The translations under genes were made by a program, and so were the position numbers. From NCBI GenBank assembly GCA_913063435.1, contig CAJXYI010000018.1, forward strand, positions 1 to 49,967: DNA of 49,967 nucleotides, read 5' to 3'. Shown here one piece after another: positions 1 to 8,016 of the stretch (within the stretch, counting starts at the first letter, position 1; every line of letters begins with the position of its first letter). The notes under the pieces were generated by a model. That model was not told the origin of the DNA. It worked only from the letters and a program-made list of their open reading frames with translations, and did no database searches. The stretch is from an uncultured Actinomycetales bacterium (GTDB lineage Bacteria; Actinomycetota; Actinomycetes; S36-B12).

Positions 1-312
1 CATCACCGCGTCGGCGCTGCCCCCGTCAACGGGCCAGACATCCATCAGGTCGGCTTCGCGAACCTCGGCTTCGGGCACATCGATGAAGCGGTCCTCGAAA
101 GCCGCCCGCATCGACTCGGAGGCGTCCAATCCGATGATGCGCCCGGCAGGCAGATGCGCCAGAGCCCGCTGGGCATCGCGTCCGCTACCGCATCCGGCAT
201 CGACGAGCGTCTCATCACCGCTGAGGGTCAGACCGTCGATGACGCCGCGACCCCATTCCTCGTGCGGCAGCGGCAACGCGTCATAGGCCTGTGCGTTCCA
301 ATTCACGGTCAT
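1..312 (-). CDS. class I SAM-dependent methyltransferase, N-terminal part (cut by window edge)
   Basis: This is the first 104 codons of a SAM-dependent methyltransferase; the rest lies beyond position 1. The protein begins MTVNWNAQAYD and carries the SAM-binding motif I VDAGCGSGRDA at about residues 37-47, followed by the acidic post-I strand IIGLDASESM and an ADLMDVWP segment near residue 90 (motif II region). This layout fits the trans-aconitate/ubiquinone-type small-molecule methyltransferases, but the substrate cannot be read. The ATG (312-310) overlaps the selD stop codon in an ATGA arrangement, so it is probably translationally coupled to selD and is the most promoter-distal gene of the operon visible here. 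The truncation comes from the window, not from a mutation. Confidence 0.85.
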   Translation of the reverse strand, partial: MTVNWNAQAYDALPLPHEEWGRGVIDGLTLSGDETLVDAGCGSGRDAQRALAHLPAGRIIGLDASESMRAAFEDRFIDVPEAEVREADLMDVWPVDGGSADAVM

Positions 313-1337
313 GCCGCACCCGCCTTCACTTCGTCGGTTTCGGCCATGGCTGCGCCCGGTCGCACCGCCAACGCTGCCTGATCGGATCCCCGAGTGACAC
401 ATCGGCCGATCACGGTGAAACCTTCAGAGACCACACCCGGCTCGATGGCAGCCAGCAGCCCACCGGTGGTCTGCGGATCGACGAGCATCGCCCACTGCTG
501 ATCCGACATCTCAGCCTCGACCAATCCGTCGACCCAGGCTCTGTTCGCTGTGTGCGCGCTCGTGCGATGGCCGGCAGCAGCGAGATCGACCGCCAGCGGC
601 AGCATCGGCACCCGTTCGATATCGATCTCCACGCGCACATTGTCATCGGTGAGGTCGAGAGCGTGGCCGAGCAGCCCGAACCCGGTCACATCAGTCGCTG
701 CATGGACTGCTGGACCAAGTCGCGCAAGGCTCGCCGCATCGGCGAGTGCCGGACGTCGGATAGCAGCGATCACCGAATTTCGGTGCTCACCCGTGGCATG
801 GCTGACGGCGAGGCCGACCCCGATCGGCCTGCTCAGCACCAGCACATCGCCGGCACGCGCACCCGACGTTCGCCACATACGTTCGGGATGGACCAAACCG
901 GTGACCGACAGCCCGAACAACATTGCGGGTGCATGCACGGTGTGACCACCCACAAGTGCTCCCCCGCACTCTTCGATGACCGTACGCGCACCGCGCAGGA
1001 TGGAGGCACCAACTGCTGGAGCGGTATCGCGCGGGATCGCCAGGATCGCAAGTGTCGACACCACCCGACCGCCCATCGCCAGTACGTCGCCGATGGCATT
1101 CGCCGCGACGATTGCGCCATACGCCTCGGGGTCTTCCACCATCGGCGGACAGGCATCGATGGTCGTGATGAGGGCGCGCTCGGCATCGAGACGCATGACC
1201 GCGGCGTCATCAGCATCGCCGCGCCCCACGAGGGAATCGGCCATCTCGGCAACGCCGTCCAGGGAATGCAGGAGCGCCGCCACGACCTCCGGGGAGGCCT
1301 TGGCGGCGCATCCACCGCATTCGCGAGGTGTGGTCAC
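309..1337 (-). CDS. selD: selenide, water dikinase (selenophosphate synthase)
   Basis: SelD makes selenophosphate from selenide and ATP, the selenium donor for selenocysteine, 2-selenouridine and some selenium-containing small molecules. The 342-residue protein has the usual family length. Near the N-terminus, CGGCAAK gives the catalytic Cys10 and Lys13. GDADDAAVMRLD, the GGALVGGHTVHAP stretch and DVTGFGLLGH are typical AIRS/PurM-like ATP-binding and dimer-interface segments. It starts with GTG directly after the PrpD stop (TGA-GTG, no spacer) and overlaps the methyltransferase by ATGA, so it sits inside a tight operon. No selA, selB, selC or mnmH is in the window, so the selenium sink is unknown. 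The active site has Cys, not Sec. Confidence 0.93.
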   Translation of the reverse strand: MTTPRECGGCAAKASPEVVAALLHSLDGVAEMADSLVGRGDADDAAVMRLDAERALITTIDACPPMVEDPEAYGAIVAANAIGDVLAMGGRVVSTLAILAIPRDTAPAVGASILRGARTVIEECGGALVGGHTVHAPAMLFGLSVTGLVHPERMWRTSGARAGDVLVLSRPIGVGLAVSHATGEHRNSVIAAIRRPALADAASLARLGPAVHAATDVTGFGLLGHALDLTDDNVRVEIDIERVPMLPLAVDLAAAGHRTSAHTANRAWVDGLVEAEMSDQQWAMLVDPQTTGGLLAAIEPGVVSEGFTVIGRCVTRGSDQAALAVRPGAAMAETDEVKAGAA

Positions 1338-2720
1338 TCAGTCGTCCTGACCACGCCAGGTGTTGACGGCCTCCGCTGCATCCTTGGCGTCGGCGAGACC
1401 GATCACGCTTTCGAGCACTCGTTGCGCAACCGCGCGGGTCGTCACGAGTTCGACGTTGTCGAGGAACTTCCCCTCGATATCGGTCTTGGACAACGGCCGC
1501 TCATCAGCCCCGCGATTGATCGACTCGCGGTGACGCAACTCCCGCCCGTCGGTCGTGGTGATGACAACCTCACCGCAGAAGTGCTTCGGGAAGGTGCTCT
1601 TCGGATCGATCTCGTAACGCACCCGTGACGCGACCGCCAGACTCGCCGGATCCACCAGGCCTTCGGGCAGCAGTTCAGCGAGGGTGAAACGACGCTTCGT
1701 GGCCGATGTGCCCACCACGAAGGGCAGCGAGAATTTCGCGTCGTAATCGGATCGGGGAGTGAGCTTGACGTCAGCCGGTTCGCAGACCACCGGGATGATC
1801 GGCTCGGGAACCAGGCACACGACCTCGGCGATGTCATCGCCGCTGAGATCGTTCTGGGTGACCAGGGCGATGGTGGCATCCGCGAACGCGTGGGTGAAAT
1901 GACAGGCCGGGAACGGTTTGATCGCGACACGCAGGAGTTCCCACTCATCACCCAGACCACGCGCGGCAGCCTCAGGGTCGATCTCATGGCCCTCGGGAAC
2001 ATGGGACGCATAGAGGCCGTATCGACCCTCGTAGACATCCGGAGGGGACTCCCAGCCCACCGCCGCGAACCGGGTTGCGGTCAACGCGGTGGTGGCAGCC
2101 CAACCCGGGTGCATGCGCTTGGTCCAGGCACCGGTGTCGAGGAACTGCAGTGACCCGGCTGCGAGACTGCCGGCGATTCCCTGTGCTGCAGCGATTCCCG
2201 TGGCGTCCAAGCCACTGAGTCGAGCGGCGGCGACCGCAGACCCGAAAGCACCCACTAGGCCGGTCGGGTGGAAACCCCGCGCATGGAAGCCACTCTTGGC
2301 CCCGATTCCCACACGCGCCGAGACCTCGACGGCGATCAGGTAGCCCAGCAGCAGGTCGGCACCCGACAGGCGGTCACGCTCGGCGATCGCCATCGCTGTC
2401 GGCAGCGCCGACGCTGATGCGTGGATGACTCCGGAGGGGTGGGTGTCGTCGTAATCCAGCCCGTGCACCAGGATTCCGTTGAGCAGCGCCGCATCTGCCA
2501 TGGGGAGTCGATGCGGCATGCCGATCACGCTCGAGTCGCCCTCGCCTGCTGTCGCATCCGCTGCCATCCGAGCGAAATCGTCACGCAGGGATGCATAGGA
2601 CAATCCCACACAGTCCAACACGTGCAGTGCTGCTCGTTCCTTGACGTTATGTGGAACATCCCCCCAGGTCACCGCGTTCGCCCACTGGGCGATGCGCATC
2701 GCAATCGGATCGTTGGTCAT
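1338..2720 (-). CDS. MmgE/PrpD family protein (dehydratase/epimerase-like)
   Basis: This 460-residue protein belongs to the MmgE/PrpD family, which includes 2-methylcitrate dehydratase, cis-aconitate decarboxylase and iminodisuccinate epimerase. Family hallmarks are the N-terminal all-helical domain with LNGILVHGLDYDDTHPSG (about residues 80-97), a helical stretch rich in small residues with AAQGIAGSLAAGSLQFL, TGAWTKRMHPGWAA (about 195-208), and the C-terminal lid domain with FPACHFTHAF. The family members act on small di- and tricarboxylates, so a carboxylic acid substrate is likely, but the reaction cannot be assigned. No prpB, prpC or citrate-synthase-like gene is next to it, which argues against a classical methylcitrate operon. 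It starts one base inside the previous stop (TGATG). Confidence 0.85.
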   Translation of the reverse strand: MTNDPIAMRIAQWANAVTWGDVPHNVKERAALHVLDCVGLSYASLRDDFARMAADATAGEGDSSVIGMPHRLPMADAALLNGILVHGLDYDDTHPSGVIHASASALPTAMAIAERDRLSGADLLLGYLIAVEVSARVGIGAKSGFHARGFHPTGLVGAFGSAVAAARLSGLDATGIAAAQGIAGSLAAGSLQFLDTGAWTKRMHPGWAATTALTATRFAAVGWESPPDVYEGRYGLYASHVPEGHEIDPEAAARGLGDEWELLRVAIKPFPACHFTHAFADATIALVTQNDLSGDDIAEVVCLVPEPIIPVVCEPADVKLTPRSDYDAKFSLPFVVGTSATKRRFTLAELLPEGLVDPASLAVASRVRYEIDPKSTFPKHFCGEVVITTTDGRELRHRESINRGADERPLSKTDIEGKFLDNVELVTTRAVAQRVLESVIGLADAKDAAEAVNTWRGQDD

Positions 2721-4042
2721 CAGTTGCTCTCCTTCGATGCGGGAGTCGATTGTGCTGTGGCGGTCTTACTCGTGTCGAATCGCAAGCCGAGACTTTCGGC
2801 AATGGTGGTTCTTTGCACCTCATCGGTGCCTCCGGGGATACGCAGGTTGCGGGCGATCTGGAACAGCTTGTTGATGGATGTGTCTCGCATCACCCCTGCT
2901 CCACCGTGGACCTGCAGCGCTCGATCTGCTACGCGATAGAAGCTCTCATCATTGCTGACCTTCAACGCGCAGATGCGACGAATCTCGTCAGAGGGACGCG
3001 GGATTCGGTACCACGGACCGGGGGTGTCGATGGCGCGGGCGACCTCGAGGGACAGCGAGCGCGTGGCCAACCAGTCGACGTACATATCGGCGATCATCCA
3101 CTGGATACCCTGATTCGCGCCGAGTGGACGACCACCGATTTCACGATCCTTCACTCGCTCGAGGGAGCGCTCGATGAGATACCGGCTCCATCCCGAGCAC
3201 ATTCCCGCTCGACGCATCCGGGTGTAGTTGAACGACATCACCGCGATGTCGAATCCCTGACCGACCTCGCCGAGGATCGCGCTCTCGGGCAGAGTCAGAT
3301 CATCGAAGAAGATCTCGCCGGTGTAGCCGTCTCCGAACATCGTCTGATACAGCCGGCCGAGGCGATATCCCCGGGACATCGCCTCGCGAGTGTCGAACAT
3401 GAAATAGGTGAACGCCTTCCGGCCGCCGCCCGGGTCGGTCATCGCCAGCACCTGAGCGACATCAGCGTCGAAAAAGTTCGTGATGTAGGCCTTCGAACCG
3501 GACAGCACCCAGTCGGACCCACGCTGTACCGCGCGTGTCTTCATGTCGAACAGGTTGCTGCCCGCCGTTGACTCCGTGACCCCGTGCAGCGAGGTTTTCT
3601 CACCCCGCACAAGCGGATCGGTGAACTGCTCGCGTTGGTGTTCATGGGCGTAGAGCAATCGGGGCGTCGCACCTTCCGACCACGACAGCAGTGCCGGGTT
3701 CAGACCCACGCCATAGCCGTAGACGAGCTCCTCGACGTAGATCATGTCCTCGCGACCCAGTCCACCCCCGCCGAGGTGTTCGGGCAGATGGGCGCTATAG
3801 ATGCCCGCGGCACCCGAGGCCCGCATGATCTCCCTGCGCGCAGCGATGATCTCCGGATGCAGGCGACCATCCGCGTCGAGATATTCGCGCTCATCATGGA
3901 GTCGATGAGCTAATGCCTGCTCGCGCGGGGCGACTTCATCGGCGTACAGGCTGCGTACCCGATCCAGGATCGGGGTAAGGCGTTCAGGTGCTGCGGTGTC
4001 CTTGTCCAGGACACCACCGGGATCGACCGAGGTCGCGGTCAT
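2720..4042 (-). CDS. acyl-CoA dehydrogenase family flavoprotein lacking the canonical catalytic glutamate
   Basis: The 440-residue protein has the acyl-CoA dehydrogenase fold: a helical N-terminal domain, a middle beta-domain with the FAD-contacting TESTAGSN and WVLSGSKAYITN segments (about residues 156-189), and a C-terminal helical domain with LQVHGGAGVMRDT. Where medium-chain enzymes have YEGT with the catalytic Glu, this protein reads IPGGT, so the base is Gly404. The alternative Glu used by isovaleryl-CoA dehydrogenase aligns with Thr274 in FNYTRM. Either another residue serves as base, or the protein catalyses a different flavin reaction. A polar tail of about 20 residues follows the core. 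It overlaps the neighbouring genes by ATGA and TGATG. The substrate is unknown. Confidence 0.85.
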   Translation of the reverse strand: MTATSVDPGGVLDKDTAAPERLTPILDRVRSLYADEVAPREQALAHRLHDEREYLDADGRLHPEIIAARREIMRASGAAGIYSAHLPEHLGGGGLGREDMIYVEELVYGYGVGLNPALLSWSEGATPRLLYAHEHQREQFTDPLVRGEKTSLHGVTESTAGSNLFDMKTRAVQRGSDWVLSGSKAYITNFFDADVAQVLAMTDPGGGRKAFTYFMFDTREAMSRGYRLGRLYQTMFGDGYTGEIFFDDLTLPESAILGEVGQGFDIAVMSFNYTRMRRAGMCSGWSRYLIERSLERVKDREIGGRPLGANQGIQWMIADMYVDWLATRSLSLEVARAIDTPGPWYRIPRPSDEIRRICALKVSNDESFYRVADRALQVHGGAGVMRDTSINKLFQIARNLRIPGGTDEVQRTTIAESLGLRFDTSKTATAQSTPASKESN

Positions 4043-5454
4043 GCGTGACTCTCCTCATATGTGGGTGGGGGGACCGGAGGGAAATCACGTGACCCGGGCG
4101 GCATCGCCGCGGGTGTGTCGGGCAGCGCAGCCGATATGCCGGCGCCGGGGCGGTGGCCGATGAAGAACGGTCGCCGCGCGAGACTATGCAGCAGCGGAGC
4201 GATGTCGTCGGCTCGAAGCCGGCCCAAAGATCCGGACAGGAGCGCGGTTTCACCGAAAGCGTCGACATCATCGACTCGAACATCGGGACCCGCGACGATG
4301 AACGGTGTCGGATCCCCACTGTGCAGCAGCAGGGTTTCGCTCGGTGTCGCGTGATCACCGGTGACAGCCAAGACGAACTCGTCGCGATCGAGTCGATCCA
4401 CCAGTGCGGTCAAGGCAACGTCGCAGGCTTCGATGGCGGCGATCTTCGCTGCCGGATCCTTCGTGTGTCCGGCCTCATCGGGAGCCTTGGTGTGCACGTG
4501 CACGAAGTCGATTCGACCATTGTCGTTTCGAGCGTTGTCGTCGATCAGGGATACCGCAGCCGCGACACGGTCAGACAGCCCAAGTGCGAGGTCACCCGCT
4601 GGTGCGCTCACATCGACCTCGATCATGCCCAGATAGCGGGCCAGTCCCCGGTATAGCGCACTACTGGTGACCATCGCTCCGGTGACACCCACCTCATCGG
4701 CGAACGATGCACCACCGTCGATCCATGACGCCCATTTGGTCGTTGGCACGTCATAGTCGATACCGCTGCGGCGCAGGGCGTCATGGGCACCCAGCAGGAA
4801 CTGCTCCATCGCATTCGACACGCGCATCGCCTGCACCTCACGAGCACCTCCGGCTTCGATCGCCTCGCGTATCGGCAGCGGGCGCATCCATGGGTGGCGA
4901 TTGTCGAACAGCGGGTCGGTGTCACTGATCTCATGCGACATCGCACCGTGAGCAATGAGAACCCACTCGCCGACTCGCAGCGCAACGATCTCGAACTCGA
5001 TGTCATCGATGCGTATGGACGCGCAGTAATCCGCGAGCACCGCTCCGGCGATGGCGGATACGTCATGTTGCTCACGCCCGAGTCGACCCGTGATCATCAT
5101 CGCGCCATCGGCTCGATTCGACCGTTCCCCACGACGGATCGCCAGATGCCACATCGGGGTCGAACGTGGAGGGTGGCCACCGATTCCGAGGAGTTCCAGC
5201 GCCGCGCGACCGGGAAACGCCACGCTCCCCATACCGAACATCGCCCAGTGGGATCGTTCACTCGATGTCGCCCAACCCGGACCGAAGGGCACGTGCACAC
5301 CACCGGCGCCCCGACGGGTGAGTTCGTCGAGTACGGGGGTGCGAGCGACCTCCGAGGGAGTGCGCCCGCCCAGCGAACGGCAGGGCCGGTCTCCTAGGCC
5401 ATCGAGGGTCACCAGGACGACAGGATGGTCATCGCGTTGCGCCCAGGTCGTCAT
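4039..5454 (-). CDS. ApgM-like (archaeal-type, cofactor-independent) phosphoglycerate mutase homologue, alkaline phosphatase superfamily
   Basis: The protein resembles archaeal-type 2,3-bisphosphoglycerate-independent phosphoglycerate mutase (ApgM/COG3635), two-metal phosphotransferases that use a serine. Visible metal/active-site segments are VVLVTLDGLGDRP (about residues 12-24, Asp18), ATSSERSHWAMFGM (about 62-75, candidate nucleophile Ser), HTKAPDEAGHTKD and VTGDHATPSE (His/Asp metal ligands). Residues 26-50 (TPSEVARTPVLDELTRRGAGG) match the usual ApgM start. I chose the ATG at 5454 because it overlaps the previous stop as ATGA like other junctions in this operon; an ATG five codons upstream (5469) is possible. 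Since it sits in a non-glycolytic operon it may act on an analogue, for example a phosphonate or carboxylated phosphoester, rather than phosphoglycerate. Confidence 0.8.
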   Translation of the reverse strand: MTTWAQRDDHPVVLVTLDGLGDRPCRSLGGRTPSEVARTPVLDELTRRGAGGVHVPFGPGWATSSERSHWAMFGMGSVAFPGRAALELLGIGGHPPRSTPMWHLAIRRGERSNRADGAMMITGRLGREQHDVSAIAGAVLADYCASIRIDDIEFEIVALRVGEWVLIAHGAMSHEISDTDPLFDNRHPWMRPLPIREAIEAGGAREVQAMRVSNAMEQFLLGAHDALRRSGIDYDVPTTKWASWIDGGASFADEVGVTGAMVTSSALYRGLARYLGMIEVDVSAPAGDLALGLSDRVAAAVSLIDDNARNDNGRIDFVHVHTKAPDEAGHTKDPAAKIAAIEACDVALTALVDRLDRDEFVLAVTGDHATPSETLLLHSGDPTPFIVAGPDVRVDDVDAFGETALLSGSLGRLRADDIAPLLHSLARRPFFIGHRPGAGISAALPDTPAAMPPGSRDFPPVPPPTYEESHA

Positions 5455-6056
5455 ATCGCCGTCGTCCATGTCTGCGGATCATGAGTTGCGCTGCCGACCA
5501 CGTCGCTGCCTGTCCGAATGCGGCTGATCACGTGCCGAGCGGATTGGGGCAGGTCGCCATCCGCGGACTCCCCTCGTTCCCACGCCGTGCGGATCGAGCT
5601 GGCGCGCAGCACGGTGTCGGGATCCCCCTCGAGCAGTGCCACCTGGTACCCACCCGCACCGAGCATCCGCGCTTTGCTGCGTTCCCAATCGCTGAACGCC
5701 CGCACGAACTGCGTTGCTTCCCGGGGGATGTAGTCGAACCACACCTCGGGCCTATCGATCGGGAACGGCACGATCGTCCACCCACCCTCAGGAAGCCAGC
5801 CCTCACTGATCGCATCGACCAGTGTCGCCTCAATCATGCGGTGACGCTCCCAGTAGGTGAAGGGGTTGGAGGCACTGAGGTGGCGGTGCACGGAATCAGC
5901 ATGCTCCCGCCACGATTTAGGGTCGGGGTTGGTGATCCCGATGATCAACTCATCACACTTCTGCGCAGCGATGCGCACCAATTCCAGGTGCCCGAGATGG
6001 AAGGGCTGGAACCGGCCGGTGACTGCAGCGAATCTCGAAGCGATGGGCTTCGTCAC
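5451..6056 (-). CDS. NadM-like nucleotidyltransferase (NMN adenylyltransferase/cytidylyltransferase fold)
   Basis: This 201-residue protein has the nucleotidyltransferase fold of archaeal NMN adenylyltransferases (NadM). GRFQPFHLGHLELV at residues 14-27 contains the HxGH nucleotide-binding motif (His20, His23), NPFTYWERHRMI matches the family's NPFTaxER segment, and ASSIRTAW near residue 165 corresponds to the ISSTxIR phosphate-binding motif. Close relatives transfer AMP to NMN; some members of the fold transfer CMP to phosphonates in antibiotic pathways. The GTG at 6056 lies 7 nt after the previous stop and starts the fold directly (MTKPIASRFAAVTGRF); longer starts would run far into the upstream gene. 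Pairing with an ApgM-like enzyme suggests activation of an unusual phosphorus-containing acid. This is inference. Confidence 0.8.
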   Translation of the reverse strand: MTKPIASRFAAVTGRFQPFHLGHLELVRIAAQKCDELIIGITNPDPKSWREHADSVHRHLSASNPFTYWERHRMIEATLVDAISEGWLPEGGWTIVPFPIDRPEVWFDYIPREATQFVRAFSDWERSKARMLGAGGYQVALLEGDPDTVLRASSIRTAWERGESADGDLPQSARHVISRIRTGSDVVGSATHDPQTWTTAI

Positions 6057-6063
6057 CTCGCGC

Positions 6064-6690
6064 TCACTGAGCCAGCGACTCCAGGCGAGCAGCAGCACCT
6101 GCGGCATCGATGAGATCCGCGTAGCGCCGCTCGACATCACGCATGTTGTTGTCGTGGGCTTGCGCACCCTGGTCGCCACAGGCGTCTTCGACCACGATCG
6201 TCTTGAAGCCATGGCTGAACGAATCCACGATCGTGGCGCGCACACAGCCCGAAGTCGTCACACCCATGACCAATACGGTGTCGACACCACGATTACGCAG
6301 GATGGTGGCGATGTCCGTGCCGAAGAAAGCCGATGGGTACCGCTTGAGGACGTAGATATCGGAGTCCTCCCACAGTGACGGCACGATCGAGGCGGCGTGC
6401 GAGCCCGGAGCGATATCCCGAAGCGCCGGTACCTTCCAGTTGGTGAACTCATCGTCATGCGACCACGCGACCGCGGTGTGGATGACCGGAATCCCGGCCG
6501 CACGTCCGGCTTTGAGCACACTCTCGGCGTTGGCGACCGCCCGTGCAATATGCGGACTGCGACCGGCGGCGAACTGCGGATCGCAGAACGCCTGCTGGAA
6601 GTCCACCGCCACGATGGCCGGTCGTTCCCCCCAGCCGACCGGGGTCAGTCCGTAGCCCGCCTCATCGAATTCATCGCGTGCCTCGCTCAT
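6064..6690 (-). CDS. isochorismatase-like cysteine hydrolase (N-carbamoylsarcosine amidase/maleamate amidohydrolase type)
   Basis: This 208-residue hydrolase has the isochorismatase-like triad: Asp30 in AIVAVDFQQAF, Lys116 in YVLKRYPSAFFGTD, and Cys149 in GVTTSGCVRATIVDSFSHG. The TTSGCVRAT context and the GFKTIVVEDACGD strand are closest to N-carbamoylsarcosine amidohydrolase and maleamate amidohydrolase (NicF), which release ammonia from amide or carbamoyl groups, rather than to isochorismatase proper. Nicotinamidase is a more distant alternative. The ATG at 6690 has a perfect upstream AGGAGG, marking it as the first gene of the minus-strand operon. The divergent intergenic region upstream holds a perfect palindrome (6762-6775). 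Confidence 0.85.
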   Translation of the reverse strand: MSEARDEFDEAGYGLTPVGWGERPAIVAVDFQQAFCDPQFAAGRSPHIARAVANAESVLKAGRAAGIPVIHTAVAWSHDDEFTNWKVPALRDIAPGSHAASIVPSLWEDSDIYVLKRYPSAFFGTDIATILRNRGVDTVLVMGVTTSGCVRATIVDSFSHGFKTIVVEDACGDQGAQAHDNNMRDVERRYADLIDAAGAAARLESLAQ

Positions 6691-6761
6691 GCTCTACCTC
6701 CTGACTCACCGGCCGGGCCGCGACACCCTCCGCACATCCCGATCACGAGACAATCACGCCC

Positions 6762-6775
6762 GGTTGTATACAACC
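6762..6775. promoter_or_regulatory. perfect 14-bp palindromic operator candidate (GGTTGTATACAACC)
   Basis: GGTTGTATACAACC is a perfect palindrome in the 165-bp gap between the divergent operons starting at 6690 and 6856. The core TTGTATACAA has the form expected for GntR-family (FCD subfamily) operators. A second half-conserved copy lies at 6837-6848. No regulator gene is adjacent, so the cognate factor is unknown. Confidence 0.6.
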
Positions 6776-6836
6776 TCATCAATCAGGGTGAACTCTGCCA
6801 CAAAGTGCCGGCCCCCGCCTCGCAAATTGATGGATT

Positions 6837-6848
6837 TATGTGTACAAC
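6837..6848. promoter_or_regulatory. second, degenerate copy of the TTGTATACAA-type site overlapping the acyl-CoA dehydrogenase promoter
   Basis: TATGTGTACAAC matches the palindrome at 6763-6774 in 9 of 12 positions, including an intact right half (TACAAC). It ends 7 nt before the ATG at 6856, so a repressor bound here would cover the transcription start of a leaderless or short-leader mRNA. The TACAAC itself could be a weak -10 element. Confidence 0.4.
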
Positions 6849-6855
6849 TACTCCC

Positions 6856-8016
6856 ATGAGCGACTTCGAGGTGTATGCACTGCCCCAGGAATACGCGGAA
6901 CTGCGTGCCGCTGTGCGGGATCTGGCGGAGAACAAGATCGCCCCGCACGCCGCAGCGGTGGACGAGGAGGGCCGCTTCCCGCAGGAGGCCTACGACGCAC
7001 TGGTGAGTTCGGGCTTCCACGCCGCCCATGTGCCCTCGGTCTACGGGGGTCAGGAAGCCGACGCGCTCGCGGTGTGCATCATCATCGAGGAGGTCGCCCG
7101 CGCCTGCGCCTCGTCCTCCCTCATCCCGGCGGTCAATAAGCTCGGCTCCATGCCGGTGCTGCTGGCCGGCAGCGAGGAACTCAAGGCCCAGGTCATGCCA
7201 TCCCTGGCTTCCGGGGACGCCATGTTCAGCTACTGCCTGTCGGAGACCGATGCGGGTTCGGATGCCGGTGCCATGCGCACCACGGCAACCCGCGATGGCG
7301 ATGGTTGGATCCTCAACGGCTCGAAGAAGTGGATCACCAACGCCGGTGTCAGCAGGTACTACACGGTGATCGCCGTGACTGATCCGCAGAAGGGCACCCG
7401 TGGCGGCATGACCGGGTTCGTCGTCGACCGAGATGACGAGGGCGTGTCCTTCGGCGCACCCGAGAAGAAGCTCGGCATCAAGGGCTCACCGACTCGCGAG
7501 GTCTATCTGGACAACGTCCGCATCGGTGATGACCGGATCGTCGGAGAGGTCGGCGGCGGATTCCCCCTGGCGATGCGCACTCTGGATCACACCCGCATCA
7601 CCATCGCCGCACAGGCACTGGGCATCGCCCAGGGGGCCCTCGATGCAGCCGGCGCGTACGCCAAGGAGCGCGAGCAGTTCGGCAAGCCCATCGCATCGTT
7701 CCAGGGCCTGCAATTCATGTTGGCCGACATGGCGACCAAGCTCGAGGCCGCGCGGCACCTGACCTATGCGGCGGCCTCGGCGAGTGAGCGCGATGACGAC
7801 TCGCTGACGTTCCTCTCAGCGACGTCCAAGGCCTTCGCCTCCGATGTCGCGATGGAGATCACCACCGACGCCGTCCAGGTTCTCGGTGGCTACGGCTACA
7901 CCCGCGATTACCCGCTCGAGCGCATGATGCGCGACGCGAAGATCACCCAGATCTACGAGGGCACCAACCAGGTGCAACGCATCGTCATCGCCCGACAGCT
8001 GCTCGGCCGTCTATGA
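6856..8016 (+). CDS. acyl-CoA dehydrogenase
   Basis: This 386-residue FAD enzyme has all canonical acyl-CoA dehydrogenase features, in contrast to the homologue at 2720-4042. CLSETDAGSDAGAMRTTA and WILNGSKKWITNAG contact FAD and substrate, QVLGGYGYTRDYPLERMMRDAKI is the signature helix region, and QIYEGTNQVQR supplies the catalytic Glu. It likely oxidises a short- or medium-chain acyl-CoA at the alpha-beta bond and passes electrons to electron-transfer flavoprotein. The ATG at 6856 (MSDFEVYALPQEY) matches family N-termini. An in-frame ATG at 6838 (MCTTTP) lies inside the operator-like site and is less likely. It overlaps the MFS gene by ATGA. Confidence 0.92.
   Translation: MSDFEVYALPQEYAELRAAVRDLAENKIAPHAAAVDEEGRFPQEAYDALVSSGFHAAHVPSVYGGQEADALAVCIIIEEVARACASSSLIPAVNKLGSMPVLLAGSEELKAQVMPSLASGDAMFSYCLSETDAGSDAGAMRTTATRDGDGWILNGSKKWITNAGVSRYYTVIAVTDPQKGTRGGMTGFVVDRDDEGVSFGAPEKKLGIKGSPTREVYLDNVRIGDDRIVGEVGGGFPLAMRTLDHTRITIAAQALGIAQGALDAAGAYAKEREQFGKPIASFQGLQFMLADMATKLEAARHLTYAAASASERDDDSLTFLSATSKAFASDVAMEITTDAVQVLGGYGYTRDYPLERMMRDAKITQIYEGTNQVQRIVIARQLLGRL

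Noticed and set aside
309-1337. Selenocysteine codon in SelD or a selenoprotein elsewhere in the window
   Set aside because: SelD uses a normal Cys at the active site and I see no gene with an in-frame TGA followed by continued homology, including the peroxiredoxin, which has Cys codons.
291-1628. Long plus-strand open frame opposite selD and prpD
   Set aside because: Its translation is low-complexity Arg/His/Asp-rich with no family match, and it lies antisense to two clear genes; a shadow of high-GC codon bias.
1338-2720. Methylcitrate cycle operon
   Set aside because: PrpD-family membership is clear, but no prpB, prpC or aconitase gene is adjacent and the neighbours do not fit propionate catabolism.
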